Origin: Candidatus Anammoxibacter sp.
Lineage (GTDB): Bacteria > Planctomycetota > Brocadiia > Brocadiales > Anammoxibacteraceae
Assembly (NCBI GenBank): GCA_021777105.1
Contig: JAIQZQ010000055.1
Location: forward strand, 1-61,799
DNA: 61,799 nucleotides
Direction: 5' to 3'
In this document: one piece after another, positions 1 through 8,526 of the stretch
How positions within the stretch are numbered: position 1 is the stretch's first letter
Layout: every line of letters starts with the position of its first letter
The notes under the pieces: model-generated
Database searches by the model: none
Seen by the model: only the letters and a program-made list of their open reading frames with translations
Told to the model about the DNA's origin: nothing
Position numbers and translations under genes: made by a program

Positions 1-66
1 CGCGCCAAATGCAACCATTTGGCAAATTACAGCCAACCCAATAATAAACAAAAAGTATTTTCTCAC
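1..66 (-). CDS. 5' end of a secreted protein (partial, runs off left edge)
   Basis: Only the first 22 codons are in the window. A GTG start at 64-66 is preceded by a clean AGGAGG ribosome-binding site (complement of 74-79) at seven bases. The peptide starts M-R-K-Y and continues with a hydrophobic stretch (FLFIIGLAVICQMVAFGA), which reads as an export signal. The mature protein lies outside the window, so no function can be given. A possible five-codon leader ORF with an exceptionally strong ribosome-binding site lies upstream at 140-157. Confidence 0.6.
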   Translation of the reverse strand, partial: MRKYFLFIIGLAVICQMVAFGA

Positions 67-139
67 ATTAAATCCTCCTAAAATTGTAAATGGAAATAAG
101 ATTAAAATTTATAACACCTCATGATTTTGCTGTTGATTA

Positions 140-157
140 TCAATTTATATGACACAT
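140..157 (-). other. Candidate five-codon leader ORF (MCHIN) with near-perfect Shine-Dalgarno
   Basis: On the minus strand the bases at 161-170 read AAGGAGGTGA, an almost complete complement of the 16S rRNA tail. Six bases after the GGAGG core comes ATG (157-155), followed by TGT CAT ATA AAT and a TGA stop. The next start on this strand is the secreted protein at 66. It may be a leader peptide or translational decoy for that gene, or chance; nothing else supports it. Confidence 0.3.
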
Positions 158-459
158 AGATCACCTCCTTTCGCTCATCTTTGTGTTCTCAATAGTATTT
201 TTAAATAATAATTGAATTTTTAAGGCCCTTTTTTCTTCTTAGGTATAGTTGTTAATCGGAAAAATTTGACAAAACTTTAGGGAATTTTTTAAGATTTTTA
301 GAGCCCAATAAGCGCCACGACACGCCCTACGCACATAACATCTTTAATTATCAGAACTTACATCATTCCAGAACATAAATTCATCCTAAAAATAAATTAT
401 CCTTTTAAGAAAAATTTTCCCAAATTGACACAAAAATGAAGGCTGCCAATAAAACAGCA

Positions 460-491
460 ATCTCAAATAAGGTGAAAATCTTATTTGAGAT
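460..491. terminator. Perfect 12-bp inverted repeat (hairpin)
   Basis: Arms ATCTCAAATAAG (460-471) and CTTATTTGAGAT (480-491) are exact complements around an 8-base loop. No T-run follows on either side, so intrinsic termination is uncertain. It separates the left-hand gene from the flagellar operon and could be a terminator of a rho-dependent type or an operator. Confidence 0.4.
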
Positions 492-906
492 ACATATATA
501 TAAGGTATAAAAAATACCGGAAATGATATTGCAAGAGCATGATTCTATTGAAGCGAATATATGGCCTGCGTGTTGTTAAGATCAGACCTAATACCTGCCG
601 GAAATTATCGTAAACCACTTTAATTATTAGAGTTACCACAAATACACCGGCTTTGAACTTAAGCATAGAATCCGACAAAATATAAAAACCTTCAAATAAT
701 TTATAGTGGATATAAGCAAATCAACCGGCTATTTAAAACCGATTATTTTGGCAGGGCCTCTTAAATTTTTTATGGGGAATTTTGTATACGTTTAATTTTG
801 CGATTGTCTAATATTTCCTCATCAAACACAAAAACCGCCAAAACCAGTTTACCGTAAACATCTACTGCCAAACATATTACAACAAACGTTCACAACTCCC
901 AATAAT

Positions 907-922
907 AGGCATGGCCTTTGCT
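907..922 (+). promoter_or_regulatory. Sigma-54 (-24/-12) promoter candidate for the flagellar operon
   Basis: The sequence AGGCATGGCCTTTGCT carries GGCA, six bases, then TTGC, giving the invariant GG and GC ten bases apart as in the TGGCAC-N5-TTGC consensus. It lies about 120 bp before fliK, the first flagellar gene. RpoN control of hook and rod genes is common in many phyla; the assignment here is by motif only. Confidence 0.55.
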
Positions 923-1043
923 TTATGATAATTAACACCAGCAAATCAGTTGAAACGCAATAAGCAATGAAAAATAAATAAAAGAGGCAAAAGCCGCGCT
1001 TGAGTTTAATTTGTTTAAATTTATTTAAAGAAAAGAGGGGAAA

Positions 1044-3257
1044 ATGAACATTTTTTTAGCGCCGAGTCAATTAAGTTTAGATAAAGTAAGTTTAAAAGAG
1101 ACCACAAACGCAAAGCCCAACGCCAATATCTTTGACAACGATGGGATGAATCTATCCTTTGTGGATATGTTGTTTAACGAAAAAGCCGGCTTAGGGATAT
1201 CCGGCAAATTAGGAGCTGAACATTTAAACATGGCGGCCCCAAGCAATGAACACAATTTTGCGCAAGTTCAGGATGAACCAACAACAAAAACCGCTCAATT
1301 ATATAACGATTCAGAGTTTAAACAAAACCAGCCGGATGCCGGCAGTTCCGAATTAGAAAATGAAAACAATAGAAACATAGCCCCGGAAAAAAGCGAAAAG
1401 CCTCTATCTCAGGAAGACGTCCCTGATAAGCCTAAAATGAAAGATATTGATAATTCATCTAAAAACAATAATCCTGAAGACAATGATTCCAACAAAGAAA
1501 CAGAGACTTCAGCAAAAAAGATTGATGACGACACAGGCAAAATTCAAGTTGAGGAACAAAATAACGATAAAGTAAGCCACACTGATGATAAATCCGCGGA
1601 TTTAGAAAACAAAAAAGAAGAAGGCAATGTAAACGCTAAAGAACTTCCATCCAACAAAGATGGAGATGTGAAATATCCTGAATTGATTGCAAAACTGGAA
1701 AAAATTATAGTTGCGCTGGAAGGAGGCGAAGACAAAAACCTTAAAACAGACGCTTTAAATGAGCTAAAAGTATTATTAACCGAGGGAATGTCTAAAAATA
1801 GCGATTTAGCCGCAAAATTAGAAAAAATTGTTGCCGGGCTTAATGGAATTAAAGGAAAAAATGGGGCAACTGATTTAATTAACAAGTTAAGGCAATTAGT
1901 TTCGGCGGACGTTAAGGGTGAAAATTTAATGACAAATCTGGAAAAGGCCATTGCCGCGTTAAAAGGCAATGAAATGAAAGCTGAAATATCCAGCGAACTA
2001 AAAGAAGCCGGGTCAAACGACGCAGACAAAAGCAAAGCGTTGGCCGCTAAACTTGAAGAAACTCTCTCGATTTTAAACGGAAACAGCTCAAAAGATGTTA
2101 AGGCAAACGCCTTAAAAGAGTTAAAAACTTTAATTGCAAAAGATGATGGAGGCAAAGGGGCCAATCAGAAAACAATCTCTAAATTAAGGGATTTATTGTC
2201 AAAGGAAGGCGCGGACAATGAAAAGCAGGAACTTGCATCATTGCTTGAAAAAACAATCACTGAGCTGAAAGGAAAGGAAAACGAACCTATTATTGCAAAA
2301 AAAACTGATAACAAGGCCGCCGCAAACAGCATAAAAGATGTATTGGGAAAACTTGAAGATCATGTAAATGAAAAAACGGCAAAAGGAGATAATGTTAACG
2401 AAAAACCTCAAACTGCCAATAAAGAGCTAAAAGACGTCACTGTGACAAAATCAACAATTAATAAGGAGATTAAAGATTCATCCGCAAAATTAAAGGCAGA
2501 ACATGCAGTTGAAAACGAGACCGGGGCCGAAAACAAGCTATCAGGAGACGGCAACAACACGGACTCATTAACCTCAAAATTTGGTCAAAAGGTCTCACAA
2601 ACGCATACAAATGACGCAAAAGGCGGATTAGCCGACCACAACAAACAGGATCAAAACAAAAACAACCACTCACAGAAAGGAAATGGCGATAACGGAAAGT
2701 TAACAAAGACGGAATCCGGCTCTATAGCGGCGAATGATAAAACGCAAACCTCAAGCAAGGCGCAAAAAGCCGAGAATACCGGCAAGCCGGCCCAGCCTCG
2801 TGATATTAACTCAACACAGATTAAAGAGATGGTTGTGCAAAGCGCAAAAAAGTTCATCAAAGGCGGTAGCTCTGAAATACATCTAAATATAAAGAAGCCA
2901 AATATGGGAAACATTAAGATCTCTTTTATTGAATCCGCCACAGGCAAGCTGGAGCTTCTGGTAATGGCTGAAAGGCCTGAAGCCGCTGAATTAATCAAAC
3001 AAAACAGCGCAGACCTTAAACAGGCGCTTTTACAACAAGGAATTGACTTGTCAAAATTTGACGTATTTGACCAATTTAATGAAAACAGGCAGGCGTTTGC
3101 GCAGGAAAATGTATACAAAAGAAACTTTCGCGGAAGACGCGGCAGCGGAACCGGTAAAAATGATGACACAAATGAAAACGCAATTCAAACCGATGAGTCT
3201 AATAAAGCAACAACGGACTCAATTGCAAACAATGAACAGGTAAACGTATTAATATAA
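1044..3257 (+). CDS. fliK: Flagellar hook-length control protein FliK
   Basis: FliK is a secreted molecular ruler that measures hook length and switches the export apparatus to filament substrates. The C-terminal part (about residues 600-690) has the hook-length-control fold signature, with EIHLNIKKPNMGNIKI and an EAAELIKQNSADLKQALLQQ helix. The 737-residue protein is larger than the usual 350-600. Its first 200 residues are Asn/Asp/Lys/Glu-rich and low in complexity, and about residues 214-420 hold five imperfect copies of an L-x-x-x-LEK-x-I-x-x-L-x-G unit. The ATG at 1044 follows GAGGGG. It leads the operon and precedes flgD by 24 bp, as in many fliK-flgD-flgE clusters. Assignment is secure for the C-terminus; the middle is lineage-specific. 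Confidence 0.88.
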   Translation: MNIFLAPSQLSLDKVSLKETTNAKPNANIFDNDGMNLSFVDMLFNEKAGLGISGKLGAEHLNMAAPSNEHNFAQVQDEPTTKTAQLYNDSEFKQNQPDAGSSELENENNRNIAPEKSEKPLSQEDVPDKPKMKDIDNSSKNNNPEDNDSNKETETSAKKIDDDTGKIQVEEQNNDKVSHTDDKSADLENKKEEGNVNAKELPSNKDGDVKYPELIAKLEKIIVALEGGEDKNLKTDALNELKVLLTEGMSKNSDLAAKLEKIVAGLNGIKGKNGATDLINKLRQLVSADVKGENLMTNLEKAIAALKGNEMKAEISSELKEAGSNDADKSKALAAKLEETLSILNGNSSKDVKANALKELKTLIAKDDGGKGANQKTISKLRDLLSKEGADNEKQELASLLEKTITELKGKENEPIIAKKTDNKAAANSIKDVLGKLEDHVNEKTAKGDNVNEKPQTANKELKDVTVTKSTINKEIKDSSAKLKAEHAVENETGAENKLSGDGNNTDSLTSKFGQKVSQTHTNDAKGGLADHNKQDQNKNNHSQKGNGDNGKLTKTESGSIAANDKTQTSSKAQKAENTGKPAQPRDINSTQIKEMVVQSAKKFIKGGSSEIHLNIKKPNMGNIKISFIESATGKLELLVMAERPEAAELIKQNSADLKQALLQQGIDLSKFDVFDQFNENRQAFAQENVYKRNFRGRRGSGTGKNDDTNENAIQTDESNKATTDSIANNEQVNVLI

Positions 3258-3281
3258 ATTTTATAAAGAAAGGAAAATGAT

Positions 3282-3671
3282 ATGGAAAATATCGCAGCTG
3301 CCCCCAATACCGAAGAGCTTGGAAGCAATGCATTCTTAAAACTTTTCGTCACGCAGCTTCAATATCAAAACCCTATGGAGCCTGTAAAAAATGAAGATTT
3401 CCTGGCTCAACTGGCGCAGTTTAGCTCGCTTGAGCAGCTTGGCAAACAGACCGACCTTCTCGCTGAGCAATCAAACAACACTATGCTTACCCAGGGTTTG
3501 CAGGAGATTGAAATCGCGTCATCTTTAATAGGCAAAGAAATTGTTTTTAGTGGTTCCGACGGCAATCTAAGCAGTTCAATTGTAAAGGGGGTAACGTTAA
3601 AAGAAGACGGAGTGCATTTCAAACTTGAGAACGGATCAATTCCTATCTCATCTCTTATTGAAATCAGGTAA
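3282..3671 (+). CDS. flgD: Flagellar hook assembly scaffold FlgD (short form)
   Basis: FlgD caps the growing hook and is needed for FlgE polymerisation. Residues 10-50 contain the conserved core NAFLKLFVTQLQYQNPMEP followed by F-L-A-Q-L-A-Q-F-S-S-L-E-Q. With 129 residues it is much shorter than the roughly 220-residue enterobacterial form. The central Ig-like domain is missing and only a small beta-rich tail remains (residues 80-129), as in the compact Bacillus-type FlgD. The ATG at 3282 follows AGGAAA. It sits directly between fliK and flgE, the expected place for the hook cap. Confidence 0.93.
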   Translation: MENIAAAPNTEELGSNAFLKLFVTQLQYQNPMEPVKNEDFLAQLAQFSSLEQLGKQTDLLAEQSNNTMLTQGLQEIEIASSLIGKEIVFSGSDGNLSSSIVKGVTLKEDGVHFKLENGSIPISSLIEIR

Positions 3672-3728
3672 GAATATTTTTTTATTAACTAATTTTTTAG
3701 CATTTTTTTTATAGATAGGAGGCTCAAA

Positions 3729-4943
3729 ATGCCTAGTCCGATTTTTCTTGGAGCAACAGCAATATTAGCGCATCAGGATTGGTTAAACATGATTGGAAAC
3801 AATATTGCAAATATTAACACATTTGGTTTTAAAGGTTCTCGTATGAGATTTGGAGATATTATAGGACAATCGCTTGTCGGGCCGCAAATAGGCAACGGTG
3901 TAGTGGTTGGCGGCGTTGACATGAATTTTAACCAGGGAGCGCTTCAGCCCACGGGAAGGCCGCTTGACCTTGCGCTTAGCGGAAACGGCTTTTTTGTGGT
4001 TAACGACGGCAGCAAAAACTTTTTTACAAGGCAAGGCGCGTTTAACATTGACCAAAGCAAATTTCTGGTAGAACAAACATCCGGACACAGAGTGCAAGAC
4101 ACCCAGGGAAATGATGTTAAGGTAGACCCGGACGCTTTCTTTGTTAAAGGCACCGCAACAACCAAACTTGACCTTGTTGGAAACCTGGATCCGTCAACAC
4201 CAAACGGCGTTACGTTTAAAACCAGCTCCACGGTTTTTGACCCTGACGGCAAAAGTCACTCATTAACACTTACTTTTACAAGAAACGCCACGGATGACAA
4301 TTGGGATTTGGTGGTTTCCACCCCGGAAACAGGCGTGCTGTTTGAGCAAGCCGTCGGCGGCCCTTTAGCTGGGGCAGCAGACGACACTTTACAGGACATT
4401 ACATACGCAAGCGGCGCGTTTGCAACCGCTGCTGACATTGGCAACGTCGGACCAGCCGCTGTAGATAATATACAGGTAAAATTCGGCGCGCTTGCCGCCC
4501 AAGTTATTACAGTAGATTTTAGCGGCACTACGCAATCATCAGGCGCGTCAAATGTGCAGGAGGGCAGCAAGGATGGTAAAAAGGCCGTATTCTTCAGCCA
4601 CACAACAGTAACCAACACCGGCGAGCTTAAAGCGGTTAAAACAGACGGCAGCGCTGAAACGGTTACAAATCTCGGCATAGCCCTTTTTGACAACCCTGGA
4701 GGGTTGAGTCCTGAAGGAAATATGTTGTTTTCCGCATCAAATACCACAGGCAGTATAAAAACTGTACGCGCCAATGAACAGGGGGCGGGCACTATTAATA
4801 GCGGTTTCCTTGAATCTTCCAATGTTGATATGACAACCGAGCTGGTAAACCTTATTATTGCTCAAAGAGGCTTCTCAATGGGCACAAGGGTTGTTACAAC
4901 GGCTGACCAGGTGCTTCAGGAGACGTTAAATCTGAAACGATAA
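3729..4943 (+). CDS. flgE: Flagellar hook protein FlgE
   Basis: FlgE is the structural subunit of the hook. The N-terminus has the rod/hook signature (NNIANINTFGFKGSR, residues 23-37). The first third contains the FlgE/F/G core with LDLALSGNGFFVV, and the C-terminus ends in the family helix with NLIIAQRGFS and VVTTADQVLQETLNL. The middle is Ala/Gly/Thr-rich, as expected for surface-exposed D2. At 404 residues it is a normal short FlgE. An AGGAGG site precedes the ATG. It follows FlgD, which assembles it. Confidence 0.95.
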   Translation: MPSPIFLGATAILAHQDWLNMIGNNIANINTFGFKGSRMRFGDIIGQSLVGPQIGNGVVVGGVDMNFNQGALQPTGRPLDLALSGNGFFVVNDGSKNFFTRQGAFNIDQSKFLVEQTSGHRVQDTQGNDVKVDPDAFFVKGTATTKLDLVGNLDPSTPNGVTFKTSSTVFDPDGKSHSLTLTFTRNATDDNWDLVVSTPETGVLFEQAVGGPLAGAADDTLQDITYASGAFATAADIGNVGPAAVDNIQVKFGALAAQVITVDFSGTTQSSGASNVQEGSKDGKKAVFFSHTTVTNTGELKAVKTDGSAETVTNLGIALFDNPGGLSPEGNMLFSASNTTGSIKTVRANEQGAGTINSGFLESSNVDMTTELVNLIIAQRGFSMGTRVVTTADQVLQETLNLKR

Positions 4944-4968
4944 AGATTTAAAAACAAAAAAACCTTAA

Positions 4969-4985
4969 TTGGCATGAGATTCGCA
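4969..4985 (+). promoter_or_regulatory. Second sigma-54-type promoter candidate, before flgF
   Basis: TTGGCATGAGATTCGCA has GG (4971-4972) and GC (4983-4984) ten bases apart; the -24 half TGGCA is perfect and the -12 half is TCGC instead of TTGC. It lies about 50 bp before flgF in the 91-bp flgE-flgF gap, the right distance for a start site. Weaker than the site at 907. Confidence 0.35.
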
Positions 4986-5034
4986 TTTATATAATTTTAA
5001 TAACAAGTCACAATTAAGTTTTTGGAGAAAGAGG

Positions 5035-5745
5035 ATGATTACAGGATTATATTCAAGCGTTGGGGCCAAAATGGCCGGGAGCGAGAATCAGGACATTATA
5101 TCCCGAAACCTTGCAAACATCAACACCACGGGATTTAAGAAAAACGTTGGCATATTCAGCAACGCTTTGGACGCAGCCGGCAACAAAGGCGTTAAGTTGT
5201 CCAAACTTTTCATAGATCATGAGCAGGGAAGCCTTAAAGAGACGGGCAACAAGCTTGACCTGGCTATTCACGGCAAAGGCTTTTTTGTGCTTGAATCGCC
5301 TGACGGCTTGAAATTTTCCAGAAACGGCCACTTTCTCCTGAACAGCGAATCAAATATTGTTAACAGTGTCGGTTGGAAATTAAAAGGCAAAGGTGGAGAT
5401 TTTAAATTGCCTCCGGGAACAAAAACTCTCTCTATCGACGTCGACGGAAATATCCTTGCTGATGAAGTTCAGGCCGGTAAAATCAAAATTGTGGATTTTG
5501 AAAATAAAGAAGATTTAATAGAGGCCGGCAACAGCTCATTTTTCTCAAAATCCAAAAGCGCAGGAATTGAAGCGAGCAATTTTAAACTTCAGCAAGGGTA
5601 TCTTGAAAATTCAAATGTGAATGTTATAGACGAGATGGTTAGCCTTATGGCCAACCAGAGAGGTTTTCAGGGCAACAACCGTGTGAACAAGACAATGAAC
5701 GACACATTGCAAAAACTAATTAGAACGGCTTATACGGTTATTTAA
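5035..5745 (+). CDS. flgF: Flagellar rod protein FlgF
   Basis: FlgF is a proximal rod component between basal body and hook. The 236-residue protein has the rod N-terminus (SRNLANINTTGFKK, about residues 24-37), the shared core KLDLAIHGKGFFVLESPDG and the C-terminal helix VSLMANQRGFQGNNRVNK. Gene order immediately before flgG and the length support FlgF rather than another FlgE/G paralogue. GAAAGAGG precedes the ATG. A GTGGG...CCCAC hairpin lies in the 50-bp gap to flgG. Confidence 0.88.
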   Translation: MITGLYSSVGAKMAGSENQDIISRNLANINTTGFKKNVGIFSNALDAAGNKGVKLSKLFIDHEQGSLKETGNKLDLAIHGKGFFVLESPDGLKFSRNGHFLLNSESNIVNSVGWKLKGKGGDFKLPPGTKTLSIDVDGNILADEVQAGKIKIVDFENKEDLIEAGNSSFFSKSKSAGIEASNFKLQQGYLENSNVNVIDEMVSLMANQRGFQGNNRVNKTMNDTLQKLIRTAYTVI

Positions 5746-5795
5746 ACAGCAAGTGGGGGACATCCGCCCTCCCACCCAATTAAGGAGGAACAAAA

Positions 5796-6584
5796 ATGAT
5801 TAAATCGCTTTTTACACTAGCAACGGGAATGAAGGCGCAGCAAACCTATCTGGATAATATTTCCAATAATCTGGCAAATATTAACACACCGGGGTTTAAG
5901 CGAAGCCAGGTAAATTTCCAGGACCTTTTATACTCAAAAGACGCAGCCGCTGCCGGAGCCCAGTCCGGCACAGGCATTGAGATACCTACAGGCTTGCAAA
6001 TAGGCGGCGGAGTTAGATTGAATTCAACGTCGAAGAATTTCACGCAAGGCACGCAAATAGTCACCGGAGGGCAGTTTGACATGGCGATTCAGGGGGCCGG
6101 TTTTTTCCAGGTTACCAGACCTGACGGAACCAACGTATTTACAAGAGACGGCTCTTTCAGGGTAAACAGTCAAAGCCAGGTTGTAAATAGCGACGGCCTT
6201 CCAGTAACGCCCGCGATTTCAATCCCCGGCGACGCGGTAAACGTCACCATCGGCACGGACGGCACTATAAATGTAAAACTTCCCGATGGAAGCATAACCA
6301 ATGTAGGACAATTACAGCTGGTTAATTTTGTTAATCCGGGCGGGCTTGAAAGTCTGGGCAAGAATCAATATGGCGAAACACCGGCATCAGGAGCCCCAAC
6401 CATTGGAATACCCGGCGAGCAAGGATTAGGCGAAATATTTCAGGGGTTTCTGGAAGGCGCAAACGTTGAAACCGTCACTGAACTGGTAAATATGATTACA
6501 GCGCAAAGGGCGTATGAAGTTAATTCAAAAGGCATCAGAGCCGCCGATGAGATGTTGCGGTCTGCCGCGTCAATAATGAGATAA
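5796..6584 (+). CDS. flgG: Flagellar distal rod protein FlgG
   Basis: FlgG forms the distal rod that crosses the periplasm. The sequence is highly typical: LFTLATGMKAQQTYLDNIS, then NNLANINTPGFKRSQVNFQD, core FDMAIQGAGFFQVTRPDGT, and end LVNMITAQRAYEVNSKGIRA with AADEMLRSAASI. The 262-residue length matches the family (about 260). AGGAGG precedes the ATG. It is followed by the ring genes flgA-flgH-flgI, the expected assembly partners. Confidence 0.97.
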   Translation: MIKSLFTLATGMKAQQTYLDNISNNLANINTPGFKRSQVNFQDLLYSKDAAAAGAQSGTGIEIPTGLQIGGGVRLNSTSKNFTQGTQIVTGGQFDMAIQGAGFFQVTRPDGTNVFTRDGSFRVNSQSQVVNSDGLPVTPAISIPGDAVNVTIGTDGTINVKLPDGSITNVGQLQLVNFVNPGGLESLGKNQYGETPASGAPTIGIPGEQGLGEIFQGFLEGANVETVTELVNMITAQRAYEVNSKGIRAADEMLRSAASIMR

Positions 6585-6645
6585 GACAAATAGCTCGCTT
6601 TTAGCTAATTAATCCCATGACAACTAAACAAATGAGGTGTAAAAA

Positions 6646-7662
6646 ATGAAAAATATCAATTACGCAATTAGAATTTTTGCCGTATTCGCGTTAATAACCA
6701 CTTGGGCAAACTTTTATAAACAATCAAACGCAATGGAAGCCGATTGGAACGACTCCAGGGTTGTTATTGATATTAAAGCTAACGCGATTATCCGTGGCGA
6801 CGAGATAAAAATAAGCGACATAGCTACGGTAAAAGGCAAAGATATAGATCTAAGCGTTATGATAGATAACATTGTCCTGGGCAATGCCCCATGGCCCGGC
6901 AACAGGAGAACTATTGGATTGGGCGAAATCATGACTATTATAAACAACAGAGGTCTGGATTTAGCGCTAGTGCGTTTTGAAGGCGCAAATGCCGCCACGG
7001 TGGCGGTGCAATCATTAACTATTTTAGGCGAAGAGATAGCGAAACACGGCAAATCATTTTTGCGGAAAAAGATGAGTGAAAGAGGATTCGACAATGTAAT
7101 TATTGAGTTGCAGCAAGTTCCTAGAGACCAAATTGTGCCTTTGCGCACAGGAGATGTAAAACTGAAATTTCAACGAATAGGAATGGGAAAGAGCAAAAAA
7201 CAGGCCTATTTGCCTGTCAGCATAATGGTTGACGGCAAGGCTTTTAAAAATATAAATATGATGTTTAACGTAAACAGATACGAAAACGTGGTTGTGGCAA
7301 AAAGCATGATAAAAACAGGCCGCATTGTTAACCGCGACTCTGTTGAGCTTGAGAATGTTGAAACCACGCAATTAACAGCCGACGCGTTTTACACAATCGA
7401 CGAAATAGTAGGCAAAGTCGCAAAAAAAACAATTTATCCCGGCGCAGTTCTAACAAATGAAACCGTAGGCGGCAAAGCTGTTGTAAAACGCGGCGACAAT
7501 GTAATAATACTCATAAAAGCAAGCGGGCTTGAGGTTACCGCCAAAGGCGTTTGCCAGGAGGACGGCGATTACGGGGACATGATTAAAGTTATTAACAGCG
7601 ACACAAGAAAAGTTCTTTATGGAAACGTGCTTGACGGCGGCACGGTAAATATACAGCTTTGA
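6646..7662 (+). CDS. flgA: Flagellar P-ring assembly chaperone FlgA
   Basis: FlgA is a periplasmic chaperone for FlgI polymerisation into the P ring. The first 30 residues form a signal peptide. The C-terminal two thirds hold the SAF domain, with KTGRIVNRDSVELENVETTQ, a pairing loop GKVAKKTIYPGAVLTNETV, and a beta-clip ending in GDNVIILIKASGLEVTAKG. The family's characteristic last segment (NSDTRKVLYGNVLDGGTVNI) is present. Length is 338 residues, longer than enteric FlgA (about 220), with an additional N-terminal periplasmic region. AGGTG precedes the ATG. It lies between flgG and flgH. Confidence 0.93.
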   Translation: MKNINYAIRIFAVFALITTWANFYKQSNAMEADWNDSRVVIDIKANAIIRGDEIKISDIATVKGKDIDLSVMIDNIVLGNAPWPGNRRTIGLGEIMTIINNRGLDLALVRFEGANAATVAVQSLTILGEEIAKHGKSFLRKKMSERGFDNVIIELQQVPRDQIVPLRTGDVKLKFQRIGMGKSKKQAYLPVSIMVDGKAFKNINMMFNVNRYENVVVAKSMIKTGRIVNRDSVELENVETTQLTADAFYTIDEIVGKVAKKTIYPGAVLTNETVGGKAVVKRGDNVIILIKASGLEVTAKGVCQEDGDYGDMIKVINSDTRKVLYGNVLDGGTVNIQL

Positions 7663-7709
7663 TTTGAAATTGCGCAAATTTTATTTCCGATGTTACGGAG
7701 AAAGGTTCG

Positions 7710-8387
7710 ATGACTATGTTTCGAATGAAAAACGATAAACAGTTTTACCGTTTGCTATACAGGTTTACTCTTTCTGCCTTTGTGCTGGCATTGTTGCAAA
7801 TAAACGCTTTTGGTGATTCTTTGTGGACAAAAAGGGTATCGGCAAACACAAACCTGTTTTCAGACAACAGGGCCGCAAAAGTCGGCGACACTGTTACTGT
7901 AATCATTAATGAGGAGACTGATATTAAAGGGCTGGAAGGCACGAAATTGGATTCAACCTCAAGTTTTTCATCCTCAGTTGACGCATCCGGATTCTTTGTG
8001 GGCAAGAAAAGGACGCAAAACGGCGAACCGTCAAGCATGGACGCATCCATGCCAAACATAACAGGCTCCCGCCAAACAGGGTTTGACGGCGAAGGAGATT
8101 ATGAAAGCTCCAGAAATATTAGATTCAGGCTAACCGCTATGGTTACTGAGGCTTTGGGCAACGGCAACCTGCTTATTGAAGGAAAACGGGGCGTCACAAT
8201 CAATAAGGAAAGATACACAATTCGCGTATCAGGAATTATACGTCCGATTGATATAGCCGCAAACAATATCATCATGTCTGAGAAGATCGCAAACGCAAAC
8301 ATTACAATGGAAGGAAAAGGGTTCCTTACCAGGTCAGGCAAACGCGGCTGGGGTTACAGAATAATGGATGTCGTATGGCCGTTTTAG
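7710..8387 (+). CDS. flgH: Flagellar L-ring protein FlgH (no lipobox cysteine)
   Basis: FlgH forms the L ring in the outer membrane around the rod. Recognised by SLWTKRVSANTNLFSDNRA, KVGDTVTVIINEETDI, and the C-terminal block GNLLIEGKRGVTINKE followed by RVSGIIRPIDIAANN. Length 225 residues fits the family. Most FlgH proteins are lipoproteins with a Cys at the signal cleavage site; here the hydrophobic N-terminus (residues 15-36) runs into NAFGDS with no Cys anywhere, so export by signal peptidase I is more likely. GGAG lies before the ATG at 7710; a second in-frame ATG follows two codons later. Confidence 0.93.
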   Translation: MTMFRMKNDKQFYRLLYRFTLSAFVLALLQINAFGDSLWTKRVSANTNLFSDNRAAKVGDTVTVIINEETDIKGLEGTKLDSTSSFSSSVDASGFFVGKKRTQNGEPSSMDASMPNITGSRQTGFDGEGDYESSRNIRFRLTAMVTEALGNGNLLIEGKRGVTINKERYTIRVSGIIRPIDIAANNIIMSEKIANANITMEGKGFLTRSGKRGWGYRIMDVVWPF

Positions 8388-8526
8388 GGTTGTGTAGACC
8401 GAAAAATAAGGAATCGCAGTGTTTTGACGATAATAATATTAAACGCATTGATCAAAACCAGGCCGAAGAGCCATAGTTTGGGAAATTTCAACCGGCTCTA
8501 AATTTAGATAAAAAGGATTTTCAATT

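Larger units (their letters stand above)
67..1043. other. Intergenic region between divergent secreted-protein gene and flagellar operon
   Basis: No convincing protein gene is visible here; a 65-codon minus-strand frame at 481-678 has no ribosome-binding site or recognisable content. The region holds the leader of the left-hand minus-strand gene, a perfect 12-bp hairpin (460-491) and a sigma-54-type promoter candidate (907-922) for the flagellar genes. Confidence 0.6.

Noticed and set aside
158..174. Sequence AGATCACCTCCTTTCG resembling the 3' end of 16S rRNA
   Set aside because: Only the tail matches; the preceding bases bear no resemblance to 16S helix 45. It is better read as a strong Shine-Dalgarno on the minus strand.
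481..678. 65-codon minus-strand frame in the left intergenic region
   Set aside because: No ribosome-binding site, no recognisable motif, and overlaps the perfect hairpin; composition looks like AT-rich non-coding DNA.
1544..2164. Long minus-strand frame opposite fliK
   Set aside because: Mirror of the low-complexity Lys/Asn/Glu codons of fliK; rich in Ser/Phe/Leu without domain content.
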